The notes under the pieces are model-generated. The model searched no databases. It was given only the letters and a program-made list of their open reading frames with translations, and was not told where the DNA came from. The position numbers were made by a program, and so were the translations under genes. This document shows, piece by piece, positions 7,581 to 16,266 of a stretch of 64,000 nucleotides of DNA. Each line of letters begins with the position of its first letter. The first letter of the stretch is position 1. Source of the stretch: Anaerolineae bacterium (GTDB taxonomy: Bacteria; Chloroflexota; Anaerolineae; Aggregatilineales; UBA2796); assembly GCA_019637615.1 (NCBI GenBank), contig JAHBVJ010000027.1:61814-125813 (forward strand), read 5' to 3'.

Positions 7581-8936
7581 ATGTCCACCAATATCGTTTT
7601 GCCCAATCTGGGCTTTGGCATGGAAGAGGGGCGGCTGCTGCGCTGGCTGAAACAACCCGGCGAAGTAGTGCGCAAAGGCGATCCCATCGCTGAGATCGAG
7701 AGCGACAAAACCAATGTCGAATTAGAAGCTACCGTTGACGGCGTGTTGGCAGAGGTGATGTTTCCCGCCGATACCGTCGTCAGCGTGGGTGCCGTGCTGG
7801 CACGCATCGAGACAGAAGCGGCACCCGCGACGATCCCCGCTGTTCCTGAACCTGTTGCTGCGACAACTCCAGCGCAACCCGAGTCGTCGCGCGATAGTCA
7901 GCGGCTGACCCCGTTGGCGCGGAAAATGCTAGATGCACACGGCGTCAGCGCGACGGAAGTCAAAGGCACGGGTTGGGGCGGGCGCATCACGCAAGACGAC
8001 ATCAAAGGCGCGTTGGCATCGACCCCTAAATCAAATGGTAATGGACGTCCATTGGCAGCCCCCGCCGTCAAGAAATTGGCGCGGGATAAGGGCATCGATC
8101 TGCGTATGCTCTCTGGCAGCGGCACGGATGGGCACATCACCCGCGCTGATGTCGAGCAAGCGGCGCACGCCCTCGCCCACGCCGCCAGCCTCGCTGCGGG
8201 TCATCCGCAAACGCAAGCCGATCTCCAGCCAGCAGCAGCCGCTGCACCTGTGATCGCGGCTAGTTCGCAGCCCGCCATGAGCAGCGACGAGGAACGCACC
8301 GAAGTGCCGTTCGGCAAGATGCGGCAGATGATCGCGGCGCGGTTGGCACAGAGTATGCAGGATGCGCCGCATTTCTACGTCACAGCGGAACTCGATTTCA
8401 CGCCCGTGCTGCGCAAATTGCCCGCCAATATCGGGATCAACACGCTGCTGCTGTACCTGACGATCCAGACGCTTCAAAGTAATCCCGCGCTAAATGCGAC
8501 TTTTGAAAACGGGCATGTGTACCAGTACAAACATGTCAATCTGGCGTTGGCGGTAGCGCTGCCCGATGGCTTGATCAGTCCGGTGCTGCATCACGCCGAT
8601 GATTTTTCGCTGGCGGGCTTGGCTGACCGTGTGCGCGATCTGGTCAACCGAGCGCGGGTTGGTCGCCTGAAGCCGGATGAATTGGGCGGCGGGACGTTCA
8701 CCGTCAGCAACCTCGGCATGATCAAGCAGGTAGACCGCTTCACGGCGATCCTGAACCCGCCACAGGTGGGCATCCTCGCGATTGGCGCGGCGAAGGAACG
8801 CCCCTTCGTGATCGACGGCGGCTTGCACATCCGCACGACAGCACATCTGACGCTCTCCGCTGACCATCGCGTGGTGGATGGGATGGTGGCGGCGCAGTTC
8901 TTAGAACAATTCGAAGCACACTTACGAGCATTTTAG
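7581..8936 (+). CDS. 2-oxoacid dehydrogenase E2 (dihydrolipoamide acyltransferase)
   Basis: Transfers the acyl group from lipoate to CoA in a pyruvate- or acetoin-dehydrogenase-type complex. About 451 residues. Lipoyl domain at 1-77 with lipoylated Lys43 in ESDKTNVE; two successive peripheral-subunit-binding motifs (about 109-145 with KGTGWGGRITQDDI, and about 160-193 with SGSGTDGHITRADV); catalytic domain from about 238 ending with the HxxxDG motif DHRVVDG. One lipoyl and two binding domains is an unusual arrangement. The ATG at 7581 fits the lipoyl-domain start; the frame is open to 7557. First gene of E2, E1 alpha, E1 beta; no E3 in the window. Substrate (pyruvate, acetoin or branched chain) cannot be fixed from sequence. 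Confidence 0.9.
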   Translation: MSTNIVLPNLGFGMEEGRLLRWLKQPGEVVRKGDPIAEIESDKTNVELEATVDGVLAEVMFPADTVVSVGAVLARIETEAAPATIPAVPEPVAATTPAQPESSRDSQRLTPLARKMLDAHGVSATEVKGTGWGGRITQDDIKGALASTPKSNGNGRPLAAPAVKKLARDKGIDLRMLSGSGTDGHITRADVEQAAHALAHAASLAAGHPQTQADLQPAAAAAPVIAASSQPAMSSDEERTEVPFGKMRQMIAARLAQSMQDAPHFYVTAELDFTPVLRKLPANIGINTLLLYLTIQTLQSNPALNATFENGHVYQYKHVNLALAVALPDGLISPVLHHADDFSLAGLADRVRDLVNRARVGRLKPDELGGGTFTVSNLGMIKQVDRFTAILNPPQVGILAIGAAKERPFVIDGGLHIRTTAHLTLSADHRVVDGMVAAQFLEQFEAHLRAF

Positions 8937-8947
8937 AAAGATCATCC

Positions 8948-9940
8948 ATGACTACAGTTACAGACACTCCGGTTGAACGCTTGGACGCGGCAACCCGCCG
9001 CCATATGTTGCAGCAAATGCTGGATGTGCGCACGGTAGAAGGGCGCATCCAAGAGTTGTTCCTCGAAAATGTCATTCGCGGCACCACGCACCTCTGCGAC
9101 GGGCAAGAAGCCGTTTCGGTAGGTATGGCGCGGGTGGTGGATGCCCAACGCGGCGATACCGTGACCTGCACCTATCGCGGACACGGGCACGCCATCGCGC
9201 TCGGCATGACGCTGCGCACACTGATGGCGGAGATGATGGGCAAGCCGCAGGGCTGTTCCAAAGGCAAGGGCGGCTCGATGCACCTGACCGATATGAACAT
9301 CGGCTTGATCGGGACGTTCGCCGTGATCGGGGCGGGGCTGCCGATCACGAATGGCGCGGCGCTCACCGCGCAGATCAAGAAAACCGGCGCGGTTGGCATC
9401 GCGATCTTTGGCGATGGGACGGCGAACATCGGCACCTTCCACGAGGCGCTGAATCTGGCGGCGGTATGGAAACTGCCGAGCATTTTCCTGTGCGAAAACA
9501 ACCTGTACGGTGAATACAGTGCCTATGGGGATACCGCGCCCGTAGCCAATGTAGCGGATCGCGCGGCGGCATACAACATGGCAAGCGCGATCGTGGATGG
9601 GCAAGATGCCGAAGCAGTCTACAGCGTACTCAAGCAAGCCGTGGCGCGCGCACGAGCAGGCGGTGGGCCGATGCTGATCGAAGCCAAGACGTACCGCTAT
9701 CGAGGACACTCACGCACCGATCCCGCACCGTATCGCAAGGCGGGCGAGTTGGACGCATGGCTCAAGCGCGACCCGATCAATATCCTCGCGGGGCGCATGA
9801 TGAATGATGGCGAATTGACGGAGCAAGATTTCACGGCGATGAAGCAGCGGGCTACCGACTCGGTCGAAGATGCCACACGCTGGGCGATGGAATTACCTGA
9901 TCCGCCGTTGGATGCAGTTCACGAAGATATTTGGGTATAG
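8948..9940 (+). CDS. 2-oxoacid dehydrogenase E1 alpha subunit
   Basis: Thiamine-diphosphate-dependent decarboxylase subunit, forming an alpha2beta2 heterotetramer with the next gene product. 330 residues, normal for the family. The TPP/Mg motif starts at GDGTANIGTFHEAL (about 155) and ends at CENN; the HYRGHG-like TYRGHGHAIAL and KGGSMHL segments and the YRYRGHSRTDP phosphorylation-loop-like segment are also present. Starts 11 bases after the E2 stop and ends 18 bases before E1 beta, so the three form one operon. Both pyruvate dehydrogenase (pdhA) and acetoin dehydrogenase (acoA) fit. Confidence 0.92.
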   Translation: MTTVTDTPVERLDAATRRHMLQQMLDVRTVEGRIQELFLENVIRGTTHLCDGQEAVSVGMARVVDAQRGDTVTCTYRGHGHAIALGMTLRTLMAEMMGKPQGCSKGKGGSMHLTDMNIGLIGTFAVIGAGLPITNGAALTAQIKKTGAVGIAIFGDGTANIGTFHEALNLAAVWKLPSIFLCENNLYGEYSAYGDTAPVANVADRAAAYNMASAIVDGQDAEAVYSVLKQAVARARAGGGPMLIEAKTYRYRGHSRTDPAPYRKAGELDAWLKRDPINILAGRMMNDGELTEQDFTAMKQRATDSVEDATRWAMELPDPPLDAVHEDIWV

Positions 9941-9958
9941 AGGCGGAGAAAAAACATT

Positions 9959-10936
9959 ATGGCAGTTATCACCTATCGTGAGGCAGTGGTACGCGCTCTG
10001 AACGAAGAGATGGGGCGCAACGAAAATGTGATCTTTTTTGGCGAAGATGTAGGCAAAGCAGGCGGCGTCTTCAAGGTGACGCCGGGACTGTGGGAAAAAT
10101 ATGGCAATGATCGCGTGCGGGATACCCCGATCTCGGAAGCGGCTATCGTTGGCGCGGGAATCGGCGCGGCGGTCAGCGGGATGCGCCCTGTGATCGAGCT
10201 GATGTTTGTAGATTTCGCGGCGGTCACGCTTGACCAGATCGTGAATCAGGCGGCGAAAATGCGCTATATGTCCGGCGGGCAAATCAAAGTGCCGCTGACG
10301 ATCCGCGCTGCACAGGGCGGCGGCGCGGGCTTCGCGTCGCAGCATTCGCAGTGCTGCGAGGCATGGTTCATGCACGCGCCGGGGCTGAAGGTCGCCGTGC
10401 CCTCGAACCCCGCCGATGTGCTCGGCCTGCTCAAGAGCGCGATCCGTGACGATAATCCAGTGGTGTTCTTGGAGCACAAATTTCAGTACGCCGAAAAAGG
10501 CGAGGTTCCCGACGGCGAACACATCGTCCCGTTTGGCGTAGCGAATGTAGTGCGGCAAGGCACGGACGTGACCATCGTGGCGGTGCAGAAGATGGTCGCG
10601 GTGGCGATGAAAGCCGCCGAAGAACTCGCCAAGCAGGGCATCTCGTGCGAGGTGATCGATCCGCGCACACTGGTGCCGCTGGATATGGCGACGATCCTAG
10701 AGTCGGTCAAGAAGACGGGACGCTTGATCACCGTAGAAGAAGCCGTCCATGCGGGCGGTTGGGGCGCGGAAGTCGTGACCAACGTGACCGAGGAAGCGAT
10801 CTGGTATCTAGAAAGCCCGTGCGTGCGCCTTACCTTGAAAAGCGGCCTGATCCCGTTCAACGGCACGCTCGAAGCCTTCGTGATTCCCGACGCCGATGAC
10901 GTGATCGCGGCAGTCAAACGCGTGATGGAGCCATAG
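9959..10936 (+). CDS. 2-oxoacid dehydrogenase E1 beta subunit
   Basis: Beta subunit of the E1 component; contributes the activating Glu for thiamine diphosphate and the transketolase C-terminal domain. 325 residues, the family length. Recognisable segments are ITYREAVVRALNEEM at the start, FFGEDVGKAGGVFKVT, SEAAIVGAGIGAA, and ISCEVIDPRTLVPLDM with TVEEAVHAGGWG in the C-terminal domain. Last gene of the operon, followed after 7 bases by a strong hairpin terminator. Confidence 0.93.
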   Translation: MAVITYREAVVRALNEEMGRNENVIFFGEDVGKAGGVFKVTPGLWEKYGNDRVRDTPISEAAIVGAGIGAAVSGMRPVIELMFVDFAAVTLDQIVNQAAKMRYMSGGQIKVPLTIRAAQGGGAGFASQHSQCCEAWFMHAPGLKVAVPSNPADVLGLLKSAIRDDNPVVFLEHKFQYAEKGEVPDGEHIVPFGVANVVRQGTDVTIVAVQKMVAVAMKAAEELAKQGISCEVIDPRTLVPLDMATILESVKKTGRLITVEEAVHAGGWGAEVVTNVTEEAIWYLESPCVRLTLKSGLIPFNGTLEAFVIPDADDVIAAVKRVMEP

Positions 10937-10943
10937 TCACGTT

Positions 10944-10980
10944 CAGCCCTTTCTATTTGCGGTAGAAAGGGCTGCATTTT
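10944..10980 (+). terminator. Rho-independent terminator of the dehydrogenase operon
   Basis: A perfect 12-bp stem (10944-10955 with 10963-10974, CAGCCCTTTCTA and its complement) with a 7-base loop, followed by CATTTTCT. It lies 7 bases after the E1 beta stop. Confidence 0.9.
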
Positions 10981-11141
10981 CTCGGTGGCTAAGGCAACTT
11001 ACGCCAACCAATCAACACTTTGCGTGTATCCTCTTGTCTCGACCCTATGAATTTGGCTCCCCCTACACGATACTTATCTATATTGTATTTATCTACATTA
11101 TCCCTCAGTTCGGAACAGCTATCGGAGTGATGCTCACAGCC

Positions 11142-11642
11142 ATGTTCGAAACGGAACGCCTCTTTGTCCGCCATTTTCAAGCAGATGACCTTGATGTGTT
11201 TGCCGCGCTGTGCGCCGATCCGCAGGTGATGCGGTACGTGGGCGATGGTCAGCTTTTGACGCGCGATGAAGTGAACCACTGGATCGAAGTGTGCCAGCAG
11301 AAATATCGGGATCGCGGCTACGGGACATCGGCGGTATTCGAGAAGGCCAGCGGGACGTTCATCGGCTACTGCGGTGTCGTGCGCGCGCCGGGGAATGAGT
11401 TTGACGAGTTGATCTATGTGTTCAACATCGAAGCATGGGGCAAGGGATATGCGACTGAGGTAGGACGCGCCATGATCCAGTATGTGTTCGGCATTTCTAC
11501 GCTGGATCGTATCTATGCAACGATTCATCCCGAAAATCTCGTGTCTATCAGGGTGGCGGAGAAGATCGGGTTTCAGCATATCCGCACGGAAATCGATGAG
11601 GATGGTACGCCTGTGAGCGTGCATGTCATTGAGCGTGGATGA
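11142..11642 (+). CDS. GNAT-family N-acetyltransferase (RimJ/RimL type)
   Basis: Transfers an acetyl group from acetyl-CoA to an amine; the substrate is unknown. About 166 residues. The RimL-like opening FETERLFVRHFQADDLDVF, the HWIEVCQQKY helix, the central EAWGKGYATEVGRAMIQYVF segment (motif A, acetyl-CoA binding) and NLVSIRVAEKIGFQ (motif B) are diagnostic. ATG 11142 gives the standard family start; ATG 11130 is an alternative. Monocistronic between the terminator at 10944-10980 and the SARP-like regulator. Confidence 0.8.
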   Translation: MFETERLFVRHFQADDLDVFAALCADPQVMRYVGDGQLLTRDEVNHWIEVCQQKYRDRGYGTSAVFEKASGTFIGYCGVVRAPGNEFDELIYVFNIEAWGKGYATEVGRAMIQYVFGISTLDRIYATIHPENLVSIRVAEKIGFQHIRTEIDEDGTPVSVHVIERG

Positions 11643-11697
11643 GCATGTGCTGCGTTGATGGTGGGAGAAGCCTGACGGGTGCGCTATATTCAGAGCC

Positions 11698-14600
11698 ATG
11701 ACGAACCTACGCCTGTATTTCCTCGGTCTGCCGCGTTTTGAACGCGACGGACAAACTGTCGATCTCACCTCCGCTAAAGCAATCGCGCTGTTAGCGTATC
11801 TCGCCTTGAATCGCGCCGCGCAACCGCGTGATCGGTTACTAGCGTTGCTGTGGTCGGAAAGCGCGGAAGAAGCCGCCCGTAAAAATCTGCGCAACACGTT
11901 ATGGGCAATCCGCAAAGCGCTCGGTGAAAACGTCATCGAGGCGGATAACAACCGCGTGGCGTTATCACCGCTGGTATGGCACGATGTCCGCGTTTTTGAG
12001 CAAATCGCCAACCAGCCCATCGATGAAGGCGTCGATCCGATGCTAGATGTGTATCGCGGGGCATTTCTCGACGGGTTGACATTAACGGAAGCGCCAGATT
12101 TTGAACTATGGATGGCGAGTGAGCGCGAACGACTCAGTTTGCTATATATGCAGTTGATCACGCGGCTGGTGGAAACGCGACGGCGGGAAGGCAATTGGCA
12201 AGCGGTGATCACGCTGGCACGGCGCGCACTCGCTCAAGATGGGTTGCACGAAGCCATGCACCGCGCCTTGATCGAAGCACACGCCCGCGCTGGAGACCGC
12301 GCCGAAGCGCTCCGGCAATATGACTTACTGCGCACAACGCTCAACCAAGAATTAGGCGTCGATCCGCTGCCTGAAACTGAAAATCTGCGGGCGGCTATCG
12401 TCGGCGGCGAATTGAGTCCGACCGCGCCGACTGTGCCTTCCTTCGCGCGGAGCGACAAGCGTCCGGCGATCCTCGGTGATGCGCCGCGTGCGCCATTCAT
12501 CGGGCGGCAGGCACAGATCGAGGCGCTGAACGAGGAACTCGCCATCGTGAAGACGCAGCACGCGCGCATTGTGTTGATCACGGGCGAGTTAGGCATGGGC
12601 AAATCCCGGTTGTGGCGCGAATGGGCAGCGGCGCTGCCGGAAGAAATCCTCGTGCTGGCTACACGCTGCTTGGAATCCACGCAGAATTTGCCGTTTGCAC
12701 CGCTCAAAGAATTGTTCAGCAGCCGCGCATGTGGTCAGCGTCTGTTCAGCGTCAATACGCCGTTATCACGTATCTGGCTGGCGGAAATGGCGCGGTTGTT
12801 CCCTGAGATTAAAGTAACCTTCCCTGATCTGCCCGTTCCCGCCACGCTCCCGCCGGAAGAAGAACGTCACCGTGTGCTAGAAGCCTTCGCCCAGAGCCTG
12901 ATGGCGTTGAAAGCCGATCCCTTAATCTTGTTTCTGGACGATCTGCACTGGGCGGATCGCGCGACGCTGGACTGGTGTGATTACCTGATCCACCGACTGC
13001 GTGATCAGCCGATTCTGCTCGTCACTGCGTACCGCCCGCATGAGGCGCATACAACGCTGGTGCATCTGGTGGCGTCGTGGATGCGCGAGGGGATCGCTAG
13101 GCGTGTGCCATTGGAACGCTTAACTACGGATGAGGCGTATTCGCTGCTGGAATCGCTGGTCGGCAAGACCGATCATGCGGAGCGGGTGAGCACCTTGAGC
13201 GCGGGCAATCCGTACTATCTCATCGAGTTGAGCCGCACGGAGGCCGAACAAGTCCCCGCCACGCTGGTCGATCTGGTCACGGCGCGCCTGGATCGGCTGC
13301 CTGAGTCAGCGCGGCAAGTACTGCAAGCGGCGGCGGTGTTAGAGCCGGATTTCGACTTCCCGACCTTGACCAAAGTCAGCGGACGCAGCGAGGATGAAAT
13401 GCTCGATGCGCTGGACGCGCTGCTTTCGGCAGATGTGCTGACCGAGCGGGTCGGCGAATATACCTTCGTGCATCCGCTGGTAGCAACGATTGTGCGCAAC
13501 GGGATGAGCAACGCGCGTGCAGCCGTACTCAACCGCCGTGCCGCCGCTGCCCGCGAGGCCGAGTACGCTAACCAACTCCCGATGGTGGCTGGACGGTTGG
13601 CGACACATTACGAAATCGCTGGCGACCCGATCAAGGCAGCGGATTACGCGGATCAGGCGGCGGCTCACGCGATTTCGCTGGCTGCACCCGCTGAAGCCGA
13701 GGGATTTTTGCGGCAAGCGCTGCGACTCGATCCGCAACCCGTGCGTCAGATCAAATTGGGACGCCTGTTGACGCTGGTCGGGAATTTCGCGGCTGCTTCA
13801 GAAGTTTTCACCGACGCGTTGATGGGCTATGAAAAGACGAAAGACCAACTCGGCATGATCGACGCGATGTTGAGTCTGGCGGAATTGTACATCCCCGCTG
13901 GACGCATCGATGAGATCGAAGGATGGGTCGCCAAAGCACAACCACTCCTCAACGCTACTGAAGATCCGCTGTCGTTCGCGCGCGCGCATTTTTTGCTCGG
14001 TGTGGCGGGGGTCTCGAATGGACGTCCGTTGCACGAGGCGGAGACACACTTGCTGGAAGCCAATCGTCTGACGCGTGAATACGGATTGGTAGGCTTGGCC
14101 TCGCGCAGTTCGTTCGAACTTGGCAATCTGATGGCGGAACGTGGCGATTTGCCACAAGCGGTGCAAGCCTACCGCAACGCCATCAAACTGGCGCATGATT
14201 CCGGCGAACTGTTACAAGAAATTCTCGGCTATAACAACGCTGCCTATCACACCATGCTGATGGGTGAGGTAGATGAAGCACGGACGCTGATCGAAATGGG
14301 ATTACATCTGGCTGAATCGGCCTCACTGCGTGTGCCGCTGCAATTCATCTACAGCACCTACGGCGAGATCGCGTTGGCACAGCAGCAGTGGGATGAAGCG
14401 GAAAATTGGTTCAGGCGCGGTCTGGCAGAGGTGGAGCGCACGGGCAACAAGCGCCAACTCGCCAATTATTACGCCAATCTTGGTTTGGCAGCACGCGGAC
14501 ACGGCGATCTGGATATGGCGCTGCTGCTGTTCGAGCAAGCCTATCACCATCTGGGCGACACGTCCGCTCCACACCTGCATATTCAGATCGATCTCTGGCT

Positions 14601-14748
14601 AACGGAATTACATCTGGAACGCGGTGAGTACGTGGCGGCCTACGAAGCGTTGAAGCGTGCCGAAGCGCAGTTAGTGGGTAGCGATCGGCATCGGTTGGAA
14701 GCGTGGGCAAAGCGGCTGCACGAGCAGATCGACAAGCTGGCGGCTTGA
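11698..14748 (+). CDS. SARP/AfsR-like transcriptional activator with AAA ATPase and TPR domains
   Basis: Large signal-integrating transcription activator. 1016 residues: OmpR-like winged helix (about 1-90), bacterial transcriptional activation (BTAD) domain (about 95-235), AAA/NACHT-like ATPase with Walker A GELGMGKSRL (about 295-305) and Walker B LILFLDDLHWAD (about 410-420), then TPR repeats to the C-terminus (clear helices from about 640 on). Such proteins are numerous in Chloroflexota; their ligands are mostly unknown. It ends about 100 bases before the SIS protein on the same strand, so it might control that gene. Start ATG 11698 matches the family N-terminus. Confidence 0.88.
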   Translation: MTNLRLYFLGLPRFERDGQTVDLTSAKAIALLAYLALNRAAQPRDRLLALLWSESAEEAARKNLRNTLWAIRKALGENVIEADNNRVALSPLVWHDVRVFEQIANQPIDEGVDPMLDVYRGAFLDGLTLTEAPDFELWMASERERLSLLYMQLITRLVETRRREGNWQAVITLARRALAQDGLHEAMHRALIEAHARAGDRAEALRQYDLLRTTLNQELGVDPLPETENLRAAIVGGELSPTAPTVPSFARSDKRPAILGDAPRAPFIGRQAQIEALNEELAIVKTQHARIVLITGELGMGKSRLWREWAAALPEEILVLATRCLESTQNLPFAPLKELFSSRACGQRLFSVNTPLSRIWLAEMARLFPEIKVTFPDLPVPATLPPEEERHRVLEAFAQSLMALKADPLILFLDDLHWADRATLDWCDYLIHRLRDQPILLVTAYRPHEAHTTLVHLVASWMREGIARRVPLERLTTDEAYSLLESLVGKTDHAERVSTLSAGNPYYLIELSRTEAEQVPATLVDLVTARLDRLPESARQVLQAAAVLEPDFDFPTLTKVSGRSEDEMLDALDALLSADVLTERVGEYTFVHPLVATIVRNGMSNARAAVLNRRAAAAREAEYANQLPMVAGRLATHYEIAGDPIKAADYADQAAAHAISLAAPAEAEGFLRQALRLDPQPVRQIKLGRLLTLVGNFAAASEVFTDALMGYEKTKDQLGMIDAMLSLAELYIPAGRIDEIEGWVAKAQPLLNATEDPLSFARAHFLLGVAGVSNGRPLHEAETHLLEANRLTREYGLVGLASRSSFELGNLMAERGDLPQAVQAYRNAIKLAHDSGELLQEILGYNNAAYHTMLMGEVDEARTLIEMGLHLAESASLRVPLQFIYSTYGEIALAQQQWDEAENWFRRGLAEVERTGNKRQLANYYANLGLAARGHGDLDMALLLFEQAYHHLGDTSAPHLHIQIDLWLTELHLERGEYVAAYEALKRAEAQLVGSDRHRLEAWAKRLHEQIDKLAA

Positions 14749-14852
14749 TCGTGTCATGCGCTCATCGAAATTCATTCGGGATTCCCCGCATAAACAGCGC
14801 TACACTAGGTAGCTCTCGCGGATTTTGACCAACATAATGGAGTACAGGTTAG

Positions 14853-16013
14853 ATGTCTCGTTCCCCTATGCACCAGCAGATCGACACCCTGCCTGAGCTT
14901 GTGCGGCAGATCGCCAAGCCATTTGATGTGTCGGCACGTTCGACCTTTGATTTTGAACTTTGCACCTCCGTCAAGCGGATTTACCTCGTTGGCTGCGGCG
15001 ACAGTTATCACGCGTCGGTGGGTGCAGAGTTAGCCTTCCATCAGTTGGCGGGCGTACCAACGCAAGCGCTGAGTTCGCTGACCTTCAGTCGTTATACGGT
15101 GGGCTACCTGCCGGAAACTGGCCCCAATACCAATCTCGTGATCGCGGTATCGGTGTCTGGCGGCGTCTCGCGCACCATCGAATCGCTGCGACTGGCGATC
15201 AAGGCAGGCGCGACGGGCATCGCATTGACGGGCGCTGCACAAGCTCCCCTCGCGCAATCGACCAAGAAGGTGTTCCAGACCACTGTGCCGCCGCTGCCCG
15301 ATGAATTAGCAGGCATGGTTGTCCCCGGCGTGCGCTCGTATCTGGCCTCGCAGATGGCGTTGTATAGCGCGGCGATACGCATCGGGGAGGTACGCGGGCA
15401 TTTGACCACCGCGCAGGCCGATGGGCTGCGGGCGGAATTGCTTGGCCTTGCGGACGTGATGGAAGCCACGATCAAGGTATGTGAACCAGTCGCGAAGGAA
15501 TTGGTAACGGGCTGGAAACAGGCCAAGGAATTTGTGTTCGTGGGCGGCGGGCCGTTGTATGGCGCGGCGATGTTCAGTGCGGCAAAGGTGCTGGAAGCCA
15601 GTGGTGATCCCGCGATGGCACAGGAAACCGAGGAATGGACCCACCTGCAATACTTCACGGAAGACCCGCCGACGCCAACGATCTTGTTAGATGCTGCCGG
15701 ATTCGATGCTGATCGCATGGAAGAATTGGCGCGGGCAGCGCAATCCATCGGACGCTCGGTAGTGGCGGTAGTACCGGAGGGCGAACAAGCCATCAGTCAG
15801 TACGCCAAAGCGGTGATGCCGATCAAGGGTCAGGTGCGTGAATGTTTCGCCGCGCTGATCCACAGCATTCCGGGCGAGTTGATTGCGGCGGAACGGGCGA
15901 CAGCGCTCGGCGCGAAATACTTCCGCGATTTCGGTGCTGGTCGGACGGTCGAGTGGGCGGACGGCGCGAGTCGCATCCGCAATAGCCATATGATTGAAGA
16001 TGTGCAGCGGTAA
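14853..16013 (+). CDS. Double-SIS sugar isomerase/deglycase-like protein
   Basis: Binds phosphosugars, probably as an amino-sugar isomerase, deaminase or deglycase (like the isomerase half of GlmS, or AgaS/FrlB). 386 residues: the first SIS domain has YLVGCGDSYHASVGAEL and AVSVSGGVSRTIES, the second has FVFVGGGPLYGAAMFSAAKVLEASG. The glutaminase domain of GlmS is absent. Ribosome site GGAG before ATG 14853 (AATGGAGTACAGGTTAG). The exact substrate is not determinable. A weak 8-bp hairpin at 16044-16069, without a T-run, may mark the transcript end. It is the last chromosomal gene before tRNA-Glu. Confidence 0.8.
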   Translation: MSRSPMHQQIDTLPELVRQIAKPFDVSARSTFDFELCTSVKRIYLVGCGDSYHASVGAELAFHQLAGVPTQALSSLTFSRYTVGYLPETGPNTNLVIAVSVSGGVSRTIESLRLAIKAGATGIALTGAAQAPLAQSTKKVFQTTVPPLPDELAGMVVPGVRSYLASQMALYSAAIRIGEVRGHLTTAQADGLRAELLGLADVMEATIKVCEPVAKELVTGWKQAKEFVFVGGGPLYGAAMFSAAKVLEASGDPAMAQETEEWTHLQYFTEDPPTPTILLDAAGFDADRMEELARAAQSIGRSVVAVVPEGEQAISQYAKAVMPIKGQVRECFAALIHSIPGELIAAERATALGAKYFRDFGAGRTVEWADGASRIRNSHMIEDVQR

Positions 16014-16232
16014 CTACAGTGCCGCAAGGCTAGTCGGATTCAATGGGGATCGCGAGTTCATGATCCCCAACTATCCGTGGCAACGCAGACCATGCGCCCA
16101 GAAACACGAACAATTGAAAATGGGAGAAGCATGGGTAAAAGGAAACGCTCAGGGAATTTCAGGGTAGTTTATCGCTCATGACCATTGGCGTTTATCCAAA
16201 GTCATAGAGATATTACTCATTGAACTTGTACC

Positions 16233-16261
16233 TTGACGAGTGAAATGCCGTATGATAGTAT
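16233..16261 (+). promoter_or_regulatory. Promoter of tRNA-Glu
   Basis: TTGACG (16233-16238), 17-base spacer, TAGTAT (16256-16261). A start about 7 bases later falls just before the mature tRNA at 16273. The recombinase stop codon (16267-16269) lies between this promoter and the tRNA. Confidence 0.6.
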
Positions 16262-16266
16262 TCTGA

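Noticed and set aside
10989..12212. Long minus-strand frame opposite the acetyltransferase and regulator genes
   Set aside because: It is antisense to two clear plus-strand genes and its translation shows no family features.
16044..16069. Hairpin after the SIS gene as a terminator
   Set aside because: 8-bp arms but no T-run; too weak to list as a feature.
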